A stretch of 64,000 bases of DNA from Caldibacillus debilis DSM 16016 (GCF_000383875.1 NZ_KB912881.1:7793-71792); one strand, 5' to 3'. Counted from the stretch's first letter, positions 9,613 through 19,117 are shown. A program made the numbers and translations. The notes: generated by a model not told the origin, from the letters alone.

Positions 9613-10011
9613 TTCTTTTCAAGTTTGTGTTTATTTTAAACTATTTTTATACAAGAATAATGTCATGGGCGGAATTTTCTTCCTTGAATTCTTCCGTAAT
9701 AATAAAACATATTCCTATATTCAGAGACTTATCCTTGCTGCCATCCATGCTATTTGGATAAAATGGCCGTTTGATCGCATTTTCGGGATAGAAAAACCAG
9801 GAAAAATTTAGTACGATACGGATATAAGGCTGCGTTGGCCAAAAACCCTTGCTTCGCCATCGTCCGCTATCATTAATAGAAATCATAGTGAATTTATCGA
9901 ATTTTGGCAAGTCGTATCATGTAAAATTTTCATTAAATTTGCCGCAGGGTATTTTATAAATCGATCAGCCGGCGGTCTTGCGATGCCAAAAATTTGGGAT
10001 GGAGGTTCGAT
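9613..10011. other. Divergent intergenic region without a supported gene
   Basis: About 400 bases separate the EPS operon from the SGNH gene on the opposite strand. An 87-codon open frame on the minus strand (9647-9910) lacks a Shine-Dalgarno and looks like no family I know. The region must hold the regulatory sites of both transcripts, but I see no clear operator. Confidence 0.45.
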
Positions 10012-10839
10012 ATGGTTCAGCGTCTCTTCGCGTTGCTTTCCTTTCTTTTATGTGTGGCGATCATTTTTGTCGGCAGTGCCCACCTGCGGGCAACTATTCA
10101 ATCAATGGAAGAAAAAGCGGCGGAAACCGATGAAACCGGAACGCAAGAGGCGGGGAATGGGAATGGGGACGGATCCGCCGAAACGGGGGAATCCAATCCT
10201 TTCAACTTGCTCCCCGAACAGTTGGAACTGTACACGGAAACCATGCCGGAACATTTGAAAGACCGTTTCCTCCAAGCCTACGAACAGGGCGAACCGTTGG
10301 ACATCGTCTTCGCCGGTTCCCCGGCATTGGGCAGTTCCGCGGACGGTTGGAGCGTGCAAGTGAAAAAAGCGCTGGAAGACCGTTTCGGTTCCGATTTTGT
10401 CCATGTGGAGATCGTGGAATTTGACGGGACGTCCACCGCCTTTGTGGAAGAGGGGAAAGCGGAGGAAATCGCCGAAAAGAAACCGGACATCGTTTTGTTT
10501 GAAGCCTTGACGTTGGAAGACAACGGCCTTGTGACGATCGACGATTCCTTGAATAACATCCGAACCTTTGCCGAAGCTTTGGCGGAAGAAAATCCGGACG
10601 CGCTGTTCCTCCTGCAGCCGCCGAATCCGATCTACAACGCCAAATACTATCCGGTGCAGGTGGAAGAATTACGGAAGTTCGCAAAGGCGCAAAAATATGA
10701 ACTGCTCGATCATTGGAAGGCCTGGCCGGATCCGAACAGCGAAGCGATCCTGGATTATCTGGATGACGGCGGCCTGCCGAACGAAAAAGGGCACGAGTTG
10801 TGGGCCAAGTTCATCAAGGAGTATTTCGGGTTGAAGTAA
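10012..10839 (+). CDS. Membrane-anchored SGNH/GDSL-type hydrolase
   Basis: 275 residues from the ATG at 10012, chosen because GGAGG sits eight bases upstream; an earlier in-frame ATG overlaps that site. One N-terminal membrane segment (about residues 4-24), then a Glu/Gly/Asn-rich linker of about 50 residues, then an SGNH domain. Block I appears as FAGSPALGSS and the C-terminal block as GLPNEKGHELWA with the catalytic His. Such proteins often add or remove acyl groups on surface glycans. It is divergent from the EPS operon, so a role in EPS acylation is a reasonable inference, but the substrate is unknown. Confidence 0.75.
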   Translation: MVQRLFALLSFLLCVAIIFVGSAHLRATIQSMEEKAAETDETGTQEAGNGNGDGSAETGESNPFNLLPEQLELYTETMPEHLKDRFLQAYEQGEPLDIVFAGSPALGSSADGWSVQVKKALEDRFGSDFVHVEIVEFDGTSTAFVEEGKAEEIAEKKPDIVLFEALTLEDNGLVTIDDSLNNIRTFAEALAEENPDALFLLQPPNPIYNAKYYPVQVEELRKFAKAQKYELLDHWKAWPDPNSEAILDYLDDGGLPNEKGHELWAKFIKEYFGLK

Positions 10840-11015
10840 GTCCGAGGCCGCCTTTGTACCGGGGAGCGCTTTAGCCTTGCGGACAGGAAAGTGCTGGCTC
10901 AGGTCCAAAAGTTCCGCCCTTCCCGGCGCCCGCAGGGGCGCAAGCGCCCTGTCCCTGATCAACACCTTGGATCCGCGGAAAAAATTCCGGTTCCCGCCGG
11001 GACAGCGAATATGAC

Positions 11016-11047
11016 AACGTTCCTTTCCGAAAGGGACGTTTTTCTTT
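11016..11047 (+). terminator. Rho-independent terminator
   Basis: AACGTTCCTTT pairs with AAAGGGACGTT (one mismatch) around a short loop and runs into a T stretch. It lies about 180 bases after the SGNH hydrolase stop and fits the end of that plus-strand transcript. The rest of 10840-11315 shows no gene. Confidence 0.7.
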
Positions 11048-11315
11048 CATTTCGGGAAACTTCCGCACAAACACCGCCGCGGCTTTGTTTCGTTTCTCCG
11101 TGCGCACAAATATCCCAATGATTCGCTGACGGGATTCCATTTCGTCGCACCGCCGGCATCCTTCGGTTGCTTTGCCGGCGGATTTTTGCATATATAATGG
11201 ATATAGATCCGTTTCCGAATCGGTTCGGGCTCCGGCTGCGGTTTCGTCCGGGCGTATAGTTTGGATTTGATCCGTTTCCGATCGTTTTCGAGAAAATGTT
11301 TAAGGTGGTTTGGTC

Positions 11316-11927
11316 ATGAAAAACTTGTATGCGGAGCAATGGCGGCTCTTCAAAACGAAATACGGGATCCATTTCCTTTGGATCTTCATTCTTTTCTTCC
11401 TCAGCGGTTTGACGGCCTATTTTTACCTCCTGAGGGATGAAAAGCTCCTGGTCATCCTGGCGAAATGGGTGACGGCGATGTTCAATCAAAAGGATATCGC
11501 CCATCTTGACGCCCAAACCGGCGAATTGGCCTTCGGGCTCTTTTGGAACAACAGCGTGGCTTGCCTCCTCATTTTTTTGTCCGGGTTCATCCCCATTTTC
11601 CTGCCGACACTGGGGATCATTTGTTTTAACGGGGCCATTATCGGGATCATCATGGCTTATTTAAAATTCAACGGAAATTCGGTGATGGAATTTTTGCTGG
11701 CCGGGGTCGTCCCCCACGGCATCTTTGAAATCCCCGCGATCATTTTGGCCGGCGCCCTGGCCGTGACGATCACCCTCGGCGTCTATCAAAAGCTGGATAA
11801 CCGCCGGTTTCCTTTAAAACCCGTCATTTTGGACGCTTTAAAAACCTTCCTTTTCGTCTGCCTTCCCCTCCTTTTGATCGCGGCGCTGGTCGAGTCTTTC
11901 ATCACCCCCTGGTTTTTAGGCGTTTAA
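11316..11927 (+). CDS. SpoIIM/DUF95-family integral membrane protein
   Basis: 203 residues, mostly membrane-embedded, with five or six hydrophobic segments and the pattern NNSVACLLIFLSG followed by GAIIGIIMAY and PHGIFEIPA. The last is the signature of the SpoIIM (stage II sporulation protein M, DUF95) family. I place the start at 11316, where AAGGTGG lies at a normal distance; a TTG two codons earlier is too close. True SpoIIM acts in engulfment, but paralogues occur in non-sporulating contexts too. This copy is not in the usual spoIIM neighbourhood, so its role is open. Confidence 0.75.
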   Translation: MKNLYAEQWRLFKTKYGIHFLWIFILFFLSGLTAYFYLLRDEKLLVILAKWVTAMFNQKDIAHLDAQTGELAFGLFWNNSVACLLIFLSGFIPIFLPTLGIICFNGAIIGIIMAYLKFNGNSVMEFLLAGVVPHGIFEIPAIILAGALAVTITLGVYQKLDNRRFPLKPVILDALKTFLFVCLPLLLIAALVESFITPWFLGV

Positions 11928-11947
11928 TCCTTCTGCGCCGCGGGCGT

Positions 11948-11989
11948 GCCGCTTCCGTCCGGACGTGTTCCGGATGGGGCGGCTTTTTT
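11948..11989 (+). terminator. Rho-independent terminator of the DUF95 gene
   Basis: GCCGC...GTCCGGA pairs with TCCGGAT...GCGGC around a five-base loop and is followed by six T residues, 20 bases after the stop codon. Confidence 0.8.
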
Positions 11990-12278
11990 GCTGGGGCCGA
12001 CCGACTTGCCGAAGGGAATCTCTGTGCCGCCTCCGTTTCCCGCACTTTTTCGGAGGCCGGCCATCGAAAGTCTCTGCGCTGAAGCCCTCTTTCCTGTGGA
12101 TGATCGCTGAGGCCGACTTGGCCGCCAGGAAAAAAGGAGTCGGTTTTCCGCGAAAAAGGGAGGATTTTATCGTATGCGGAAAAATTTTCCTGAGAGTGGT
12201 GCGCATGTGTAAATTTTCCCGGACAGGAATATCCGATAGGCATAAAAGAAGGTGTCTAAAAAATAAAAGGGACCGCAA

Positions 12279-12366
12279 CCGCAACCTTCTTGATACGGAT
12301 TAGAAATCTACAAATCCCATCCCGACTATCTCGAACCGCAACCCCGCAACCTTCTTGATACGGATT
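12279..12366. repeat. 23-bp direct repeat, two copies 65 bp apart
   Basis: The 23-base sequence CCGCAACCTTCTTGATACGG plus ATT occurs exactly at 12279-12301 and again at 12344-12366 in the gap between the DUF95 gene and ywqB. The first copy is preceded by an extra ACCGCAA. No gene is visible in 11990-12687; short open frames there have no family resemblance. Confidence 0.85.
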
Positions 12367-12687
12367 GCCTTTCGGGCAGAGCCGAGGCCCGTCCGAAAAG
12401 AAAAGCGTCCGTAACCGTCTTTCCGCCCGACGCAATACTCCCCGACGTTGACGGGGCATACGTCGAAAACGACATCTCCACTTTCTGACCGGGGCAATGC
12501 TCCCCAGGCATAAATTTATCCTAAAAAGCGTATTCGGCCGAAAATTACCAAGAAAGGCGCCTTCTCTCTAGTAACATGGCAATGGCCACAAAATTGATTT
12601 ACAATAAAAATACGGTTCGTTTTGCGGGAACGGTACGGGAAGGCGGACCGGTGATCGACAAACAGGAATGACTGGAGGGATCGAAGG

Positions 12688-14307
12688 ATGGATGATCTGG
12701 AATACTTGATTCTCCGTTTTGGCGACCATTTGAGCCAAAACCTTCATTACCGGGATGGCAGCGATCAACACACCGTACAGCGGGGTTTGTTTCTTTACCG
12801 GCAAAACCGGGTCCGTTCCCTCCGCTTGTCCGATGACATTTTGTATGCGACCGTTCAGGATGTCGTTCCCGCCCAAGTAGAGCTGGACCTTTATTTGAAA
12901 CATGGGTCCTGCACCTGTCCGGAAAAGAGGATTTGCAAACATCAGATGGCCGCCTTTTTCGCCGTCTACGGCCGTTTTTTCCCGGTCAGCGAATGGCTGG
13001 AAACCTGGCGGGACCGATCGGAACAGCTTTCCCTCGGCATCTTTTCTTCCGCTTCCCCGAAAAAAGGTCCGGTAGCGGAGCCGAAAGGGAAAGGAAGCCG
13101 GAAGGAAATTTTGGAATCGACCGCCAGAAAAGCGGCCAAATCGTTCGTCCAATCCGTTGTTTCCGGAAAAAACGACATGTCTTCCCTCTTCTTTCAAATA
13201 TACGCGGACATGGCGATTCAAAAGATTGACGATTCCCTTTCCTCGGATTGGGAAATGACTCCGGTGGAAATGGTGTTCGCCTGTACCGTTTTTCTGCAGG
13301 GAGTTTTTGAGGAACTGGAAAAGGTCCCCGCCCTTTCCTCCGAGACGGCCGAAAACTTTCTTGACTTGTTTGATGTCTTTGTTGGAAAGATCGAGAATGC
13401 CATCGCTCGCATGCCCCGTCCCCTTCCTTTCAAGGCGGAACCGCTGTTGAATCGGCTGGCTTCCATTTCGGGAAAATTTCTGGAGCGGGAGGAACCTTTC
13501 TTTACGGTCCGTCTGTATTTGTACTGGAAGATCTGGGCGGACTTGTTGAAAGACAAATCCCGGCGGAAAAAGGAATTCGACCGGCTGTCCCGTTTGTTTA
13601 AAAAAAGCGGCGAAAACGAGCTGCTGGCACAAGCCTTTCTTTGCCACTTTTTCCTTGCCGGACGAATGAAAGAGACGTTGACAGCCCTCAATGCGTCGGA
13701 TGACGGGTACTATTTTTTACACCATATTTTCCTTTCCTATAGCCTGGATAACGGGGATTTGCGCACGGCGGAAAAAATTTTGGCTTCCATTCTTCACATT
13801 TTGCCTGGCGTCATTGAAAACAGATCCCCCGATGAAATCCGCAGATTCCATTCCTGGTTGGAAGGGAAGTTGTTTTCGTATGCGGAGGAAAGCGGGGACT
13901 ACGATCTGGCGGAAAAGCTGTTCAGCGGGCTTTTTCCCCATTCCGCCCGTTCCCTCATCCGTCTGTTCCTGAAAACGGAACAATACGGGAAACTTTCCGA
14001 TCTTCTCTTGGCGGCCGGCTACGGGGTGGACAATATCGAAGGGAAGCTGTTGAAGGAAATTTCGCGGAAAGACCCGGAGTCGCTCCTTGCGATCTATCAT
14101 TGGTCGATCCTCCGCGAAATCGAAGCGAAAAATAGGAACCACTACCGAAAGGCCGTCAGCCATTTGAAAAAACTGAAGGCGATCTACAAGAAACTGAAGC
14201 GGGAAGAAGAATGGAACCGGTATTTTGACCGTTTGCTGAAACAATTCCGCCGGCTTTCCGCCTTCCGGGAAGAATGCAAAAGGGGTAAGTTGATCCATGA
14301 GGCATGA
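12688..14307 (+). CDS. ywqB: SWIM zinc-finger protein YwqB
   Basis: 539 residues with a SWIM zinc motif at about residues 75-85 (CTCPEKRICKH, the C-x-C-xn-C-x-H pattern), a fold that binds DNA or protein. The remainder is a helical region rich in Leu, Glu and Lys that I cannot assign to a domain. The ATG has GGAGGG at a good distance. Its last 11 bases overlap the start of the SNF2 helicase gene, so the two are translationally coupled and probably work together on DNA, as the conserved ywqA-ywqB pairing in Bacilli suggests. The exact function is unknown. Confidence 0.88.
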   Translation: MDDLEYLILRFGDHLSQNLHYRDGSDQHTVQRGLFLYRQNRVRSLRLSDDILYATVQDVVPAQVELDLYLKHGSCTCPEKRICKHQMAAFFAVYGRFFPVSEWLETWRDRSEQLSLGIFSSASPKKGPVAEPKGKGSRKEILESTARKAAKSFVQSVVSGKNDMSSLFFQIYADMAIQKIDDSLSSDWEMTPVEMVFACTVFLQGVFEELEKVPALSSETAENFLDLFDVFVGKIENAIARMPRPLPFKAEPLLNRLASISGKFLEREEPFFTVRLYLYWKIWADLLKDKSRRKKEFDRLSRLFKKSGENELLAQAFLCHFFLAGRMKETLTALNASDDGYYFLHHIFLSYSLDNGDLRTAEKILASILHILPGVIENRSPDEIRRFHSWLEGKLFSYAEESGDYDLAEKLFSGLFPHSARSLIRLFLKTEQYGKLSDLLLAAGYGVDNIEGKLLKEISRKDPESLLAIYHWSILREIEAKNRNHYRKAVSHLKKLKAIYKKLKREEEWNRYFDRLLKQFRRLSAFREECKRGKLIHEA

Positions 14308-17300
14308 TAAACATTTTTCCATCCGCGCCTTTCCGACCGAAAATCACCATTTTTACCTGTACTGCCTGAACGAACGCGGGGAGCTTGTGCCACCCGCGCA
14401 ATGGGTGCCTCCCCTCTTCCGGGGGCATGCCGGTTCCTTTTACGGCACGCTGTTGAATTACGCCGAGATGCCCGAAGAGCTGCAAGCGGCCTTGCCGAAG
14501 GGCAATCCGTTGAGGATGACCGTCCCGTTCCTCGATCCTTATGAGGCCCTCGAACTGTTTTCCCAGGACAATTTTAATCCCTTTATCGCCTGGCATTTTG
14601 ACGAATTCACGGAAACGTTATTGGCTGTCGCGCCGGTTATATATGAGCAGGTAAAAAGTTTCCGCTGGCTGCCGGATTGGGAAAAGTTCCGGGAGACGGG
14701 AGATTTTTCCTGGATCGTGCCGGACCGGGTCTGGCAGGAGTTTGCGCCGGCCTTTTGGGAAGGAAGGGTGGAGAAGGGAGATTCTTTCGGGACGCCGGTC
14801 ACCCTCCGGACCTTTGCGGAACAGTGGTTCCGTCAAGGCATTCACGCGTTTTTGAGCCGGGATGAACGGCTGGCTGCCAAGCGGGAACGGCTGAGGCAGA
14901 CTTTGGCCGATTTATTGCGCCAGGAAGCCGACGTGGCAGCGGTTTGGCAAAACATCAGCCTGAAACATTGGTTTATGGGAACGGACGATCCTTCTCCCCT
15001 CGCCGTCGCCCTCCGGCTGGAAGAACCGAAGGAGGAAGGGGAATATTGGCGCCTGGAAACGGTCTTCCGCACTCCGTCCGGGAAACTTTGGACGCCTTTT
15101 TCCGGGACACATAAGTTGAGGAAACCGTGGAAAAAGTACGGCGAAGCAATCGAAGCGATCGAGATACGGATCGCCCGCGCCCTTCCCTGGCTCGCCAATG
15201 AAGAATGGCTGATGGAAAAAGAATGGGCAACGGAAGGGGGCATGTCCGATGGCCGGTCGGCGGAAAACCGGACCGATGGGCCTATAACCGATGGTCAGCC
15301 TGAGAAAATTCCGGCAGAAACGCACATGATCGAAGGTCGTGCGGCGGAAAGCCGCACGGATGACCGCATGACCGATGACCGATTGGCGGAAAGCCGATCG
15401 GAAGGACAGCCGATCGAAGGTCGACTGGCGGAAAACCCAATGGATGACCGCATGACCGATGGCCGGCTGGAGAAAATCCCATCTGCCGGGGAGGCGGAAA
15501 GCGGAACGAAAACGTCTGAAGGGGGCCCGGCCTCCGCTTCCCGGGAAAACAGGATCGTCCCCGATTCTTCCCGGACGAAAAGGGGCCCGTCCGCGGTATC
15601 CCCGGATAAGCCGCAAGTCCTTGCCGGCGGGTCCGATCTTTCCGGCAATCCTGTAAGAGAGGCGGCCGGCAAAGAAGTCGGCCTTTCGACGAAGGAAAAA
15701 TGGGTTCCCATCCTGAAAAGGGAATTGACGGACGACGAGGCCTGGGAATTTTTAACGAAGGCAAGCCAGGTCATCATGCTGCTCGGCGTGGAGATCCTCC
15801 TGCCGTCCTGGTGGGAGGCTTTAAAGGAACCGGAGGTCCAGTTGAAGGCCCGGGTCAAAAACCCCGCCGTCTCCTTCCTCGGTTTGGACGCCCTCGTCGA
15901 TTTCGAATGGCGCATCGCCCTTCAAGGGGTGGAACTGACGGAGGAAGAATTCGAACAGCTCGTCCGGGAAAAGCGGCGCCTGCTGCAAATCGGCGGCCGC
16001 TGGATCGTTTTGGATCCGGCCTTTATTAAAAAAATCCAAAAGCTGATGGAAAAGGCGGAAAAGCAAGGGATGCGGGTGCAGGATCTGATCGAACAGGAAA
16101 TGCGGCGGGATGCGCCGGAAGGGGAATCCGGCGAAAGTTCCGAAGAAGAAGCGGACGAACGGATCTTTTCCCGGATTCAAATTGAAATGGCGCCCCGCCT
16201 GAAAGGAATGATCCGATCCCTTACCGACCTGAAGGATTTGCCGCTCCTGGAACAGCCGAAAGGTTTGCGAGGAACGCTCCGGCCCTATCAAATCAGGGGG
16301 ATGAGCTGGCTTTATTTCCTCCGCGGGCACCGTTTCGGCGCCTGCCTCGCCGATGAAATGGGCCTCGGGAAGACGGTCCAGCTCCTTGCCTATCTTTTGC
16401 TTGTGAAGGAAAAGGAACCGGAGGCGGGGCCCGCCCTGATCATCTGCCCGACTTCCGTCCTGGGGAACTGGCAAAAGGAAATCGAACGGTTCGCCCCCGG
16501 CTTGAAGGTTTATCTGCACTACGGGCCGAATCGGGCAAAGGGGGAAGAATTCGTCCGGAAGGTGCTGGGCGCTCCTCCGGAACCGGCCCGTGCCTTGGAA
16601 TCCGTCGGGAAAGCCGGAGGAAAAGACGGGTCCGGGGCAGACAAGGCTTTCTTGGAAATGGCGGGCACGGTCGAAGCGGCCGCGCGGGCGGATGGAACGC
16701 CCGGACAAGCGGATGAAACGCTCCGCCATGTTCGAACGGCTTCGTTGCCTGATGAAACGGCGGCACAGCCTGTCGGGAAGGCCGGCCGGACGTCCGGGGG
16801 GACCGGCCCGGCGGAAGGAGCGGCAATCCGGGCGGATGATACGTCCGCGGGGCCTGATGAGGTGATCTTCCGGCCTGGTGATCTGGCCGAGGAGAAGAAC
16901 GGGGAGAAGCCCGACATCGTGTTAACGACCTACGGGCTGAGCCACATCGATTTCGCCGAACTTTCTTCCGTCTACTGGGGGACGATCGCCCTCGACGAAG
17001 CGCAGAACATCAAAAACGCCGGGACGAAACAATCCCGGGCCATCCGGAAATTAAAAGGGGCACATCACGTGGCGATGACCGGCACCCCGATGGAAAACCG
17101 CCTGTCCGAGCTCTGGTCGATTTTTGACTTTATCAACAAAGGCTATTTGGGGAGCCAGGCCCGCTTCCAAAAACGGTTCGCCATTCCGATCGAACGGGAT
17201 CGTGACGAAAAGAAATCGGCGCTGCTCCGCAAGCTGATCTCGCCCTTTTTGCTGCGGCGGACGAAAAAGGATGAAGAGGTCGCTTTGAACCTGCCGGAAA

Positions 17301-18043
17301 AACTGGAGCAGAAGGAATACTGTCCGTTGACTCCGGAACAGGCCGCTTTGTACGAACAATTGATCCGCGACACGATGGAAAAACTGGCCCATCTGGAAGG
17401 GATCGAACGGAGAGGCCGTGTCCTGCTTCTGCTCAATCAATTGAAGCAGCTTTGCGACCATCCCGCCCTGTTTTTGAAGGAATGGAAAGAGGGAATGGCC
17501 GTCTCCGACAGACTGATCAACCGTTCGGCGAAGATGATGAAACTCGCGGAACTTTTTGACGTCATCCTCGATGAAGGGGAACGGGGCCTGATCTTTACCC
17601 AGTATATCGGCATGGGGGAAATGATCAAGGCGGCGCTGGAAAAACGGTACAAGATCGAAATCCCCTTTTTGAACGGCAGCCTGAACAAGGCGGCGAGGGA
17701 CAAGATGATCGAAGATTTTCAGCGGGGAAAATATCCGGTCTTTCTCCTGTCTTTGAAGGCGGGGGGAACCGGCTTGAACTTGACCGCCGCCAACCACGTC
17801 GTCCATTACGACCGCTGGTGGAATCCGGCCGTTGAAAACCAGGCGACGGACCGGGCCTACCGGATCGGGCAAACGAAATTCGTCCATGTCCATAAATTGA
17901 TTACGACCGGCACCCTGGAAGAGAAGATTGACGAAATTTTATCCCGCAAGCAAGCATTAAATGACGAAATCATCCAAGGCGAACAATGGATCGCCGATTT
18001 GACGGACGAGGAACTTTACCGGCTCGTCCGATTGGAAGGCTGA
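14297..18043 (+). CDS. ywqA: SNF2-family DNA-dependent ATPase/helicase YwqA
   Basis: 1,248 residues, longer than usual for the family because of two inserts. After an N-terminal SNF2-associated region come motif I DEMGLGKT near residue 685, Ia CPTSVLGNW, motif II DEAQ near 900, motif III MTGTPMENRLSELWS, and in the second RecA domain SLKAGGTGLNL and QATDRAYRIGQ near 1183. Residues about 316-465 are a low-complexity stretch with degenerate MTDGRLAES-like repeats. About 120 residues between motifs Ia and II (750-870) are Gly/Ala/Asp-rich and unlike the flanks. It probably remodels protein-DNA complexes or takes part in repair, with YwqB. It overlaps ywqB by 11 bases. Confidence 0.93.
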   Translation: MRHDKHFSIRAFPTENHHFYLYCLNERGELVPPAQWVPPLFRGHAGSFYGTLLNYAEMPEELQAALPKGNPLRMTVPFLDPYEALELFSQDNFNPFIAWHFDEFTETLLAVAPVIYEQVKSFRWLPDWEKFRETGDFSWIVPDRVWQEFAPAFWEGRVEKGDSFGTPVTLRTFAEQWFRQGIHAFLSRDERLAAKRERLRQTLADLLRQEADVAAVWQNISLKHWFMGTDDPSPLAVALRLEEPKEEGEYWRLETVFRTPSGKLWTPFSGTHKLRKPWKKYGEAIEAIEIRIARALPWLANEEWLMEKEWATEGGMSDGRSAENRTDGPITDGQPEKIPAETHMIEGRAAESRTDDRMTDDRLAESRSEGQPIEGRLAENPMDDRMTDGRLEKIPSAGEAESGTKTSEGGPASASRENRIVPDSSRTKRGPSAVSPDKPQVLAGGSDLSGNPVREAAGKEVGLSTKEKWVPILKRELTDDEAWEFLTKASQVIMLLGVEILLPSWWEALKEPEVQLKARVKNPAVSFLGLDALVDFEWRIALQGVELTEEEFEQLVREKRRLLQIGGRWIVLDPAFIKKIQKLMEKAEKQGMRVQDLIEQEMRRDAPEGESGESSEEEADERIFSRIQIEMAPRLKGMIRSLTDLKDLPLLEQPKGLRGTLRPYQIRGMSWLYFLRGHRFGACLADEMGLGKTVQLLAYLLLVKEKEPEAGPALIICPTSVLGNWQKEIERFAPGLKVYLHYGPNRAKGEEFVRKVLGAPPEPARALESVGKAGGKDGSGADKAFLEMAGTVEAAARADGTPGQADETLRHVRTASLPDETAAQPVGKAGRTSGGTGPAEGAAIRADDTSAGPDEVIFRPGDLAEEKNGEKPDIVLTTYGLSHIDFAELSSVYWGTIALDEAQNIKNAGTKQSRAIRKLKGAHHVAMTGTPMENRLSELWSIFDFINKGYLGSQARFQKRFAIPIERDRDEKKSALLRKLISPFLLRRTKKDEEVALNLPEKLEQKEYCPLTPEQAALYEQLIRDTMEKLAHLEGIERRGRVLLLLNQLKQLCDHPALFLKEWKEGMAVSDRLINRSAKMMKLAELFDVILDEGERGLIFTQYIGMGEMIKAALEKRYKIEIPFLNGSLNKAARDKMIEDFQRGKYPVFLLSLKAGGTGLNLTAANHVVHYDRWWNPAVENQATDRAYRIGQTKFVHVHKLITTGTLEEKIDEILSRKQALNDEIIQGEQWIADLTDEELYRLVRLEG
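15242..15480 (+). repeat. Degenerate coding repeat inside ywqA
   Basis: Within the helicase gene, units of roughly 20 codons read as variants of MTDGRLAESR, MTDDRLAESR and PIEGRLAENP, with the bases GACCGATGAC and GGCGGAAA recurring. The reading frame is kept throughout, so this is a low-complexity linker and not a break in the gene. Confidence 0.75.
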
Positions 18044-18710
18044 GCCCTTCGGCGGTTTTTCCCGTTGGAATGGCGGAAAAATCATTCGGATGCCCGACCG
18101 TTCGGTGCCCCGCCTCTTTCGGGCATTCGCCGGGGCGATTGCGGCTGTCCGGCTGCAACCGTCCCGGCGTTATTTTTCAGCCGGTGCCGAAGCATCCCCC
18201 GGGATTTGCGTTCATGATCAAGCGTGGCGCTCCCTGTTCGGCTTTGGAATGGGTTTCCCCTGTTTTCCTGGTTATTGGAACAATGCGAAGATGCAAAGAG
18301 GGCCGCAGGATTTCCGCCGTCATTTTTCGCCGGCGATTTTTTTTTCCGGCTCCGGGCGGAACCTTTTGTCCGAAAGATGACGGGACGATTTCTTTTTGCA
18401 TCATTTTCTCGGATGCCGGGCGGACTATTCCCGTACGCATATTTTTAACTTGTGCCCGACGGACGGATCTTCTTTTGTCCGGCGCCGCCGGCATCGGGCG
18501 GATCCCCGTCCCCGCGGGGCTCACGCTTCGGCCCGCTCCCTCCCTTCTGTTAGCCGGGGTCTTTCTTTAATTCAGATTTCAGCCCGGGGAATGGAGGCGG
18601 TCCTTTCCTATTCCTCCCCGTTTTCCGCAAAAAGAAAGCTATTTTTCATGGTTGTTCCCGCCTTTCAAAAAAACTGAGATGTTTATACGGCCCGTCCATT
18701 TGCCAATGGA

Positions 18711-18744
18711 CAAAAAAAGATCCGGCAGGCCAGTGCGCCGGATC
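18711..18744 (-). terminator. Minus-strand rho-independent terminator
   Basis: GATCCGGC pairs with GCCGGATC around a ten-base loop, and on the minus strand the stem is followed by seven U residues. It would end a transcript coming from the 50-residue gene or ssbB to the right. Confidence 0.75.
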
Positions 18745-18899
18745 ATCCGATTCGGGAGAGGTGTTGTCGTGAGGGGATCCTATGGGGATTTTTTCGGAGG
18801 GGACAATGTTCTTCTTTATGGGGATTTGGGAGAGGAAATGAATTCCTGAAACTGTTGTTATTGCAAGCGGCCTCCATCACCTCCTTTAGTGCCCGCAAG

Positions 18900-19020
18900 T
18901 TAAACGAAGATTTTACGATCAACGTCTGGATGCAAAACCGCCATGATCGGGATTTTAATAGGTTCGTTGTCAATTTTGCGATCAACGTCTGGACGCAAAA
19001 CACCCGTGATAAATTCATCA
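18900..19020. repeat. 63-bp imperfect tandem repeat, two copies
   Basis: The core TTTTACGATCAACGTCTGGA at 18911-18930 recurs as TTTTGCGATCAACGTCTGGA 63 bases later, with related sequence on both sides. Sixty-three bases is 21 codons; on the minus strand the two units read VFCVQTLIAKL and RFCIQTLIVKS. It may be the remnant of a repeat protein. Confidence 0.75.
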
Positions 19021-19117
19021 GCATGTCGCAAGTATCAAACCTTGTCGTCTTCGCAGTTCGCCGCAGCGTGAAACGTTCCATGTTTTTTTCATTATCTTTT
19101 GAATCCGAATGAATGCC

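Larger units (their letters stand above)
18044..19117. other. Long gap with repeats but no supported gene
   Basis: About 1.07 kb between the ywqA stop and the small coiled-coil gene. 18044-18710 shows nothing I recognise on either strand. The rest holds a minus-strand terminator-like hairpin (18711-18744) and a 63-bp tandem repeat (about 18900-19020). A minus-strand frame at 18743-19081 spans the repeat and stops inside the hairpin, but its start has no ribosome site. A full AAAGGAGGTG sequence at 18875-18884 on the minus strand is only two bases from an ATG, which is too close for normal use. Confidence 0.5.

Noticed and set aside
9647-9910. 87-residue minus-strand protein upstream of ywqC
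   Set aside because: No Shine-Dalgarno, no similarity I recognise, and it lies in the control region between divergent genes.
12568-13647. A 359-codon minus-strand frame opposite ywqB
   Set aside because: The SWIM motif, ribosome site and overlap with ywqA all support the plus-strand gene instead.
18871-18884. 16S rRNA 3' end, suggested by CATCACCTCCTTT
   Set aside because: Only the anti-Shine-Dalgarno complement is present; the flanking bases do not match 16S rRNA. It is a ribosome-site-like sequence on the minus strand.
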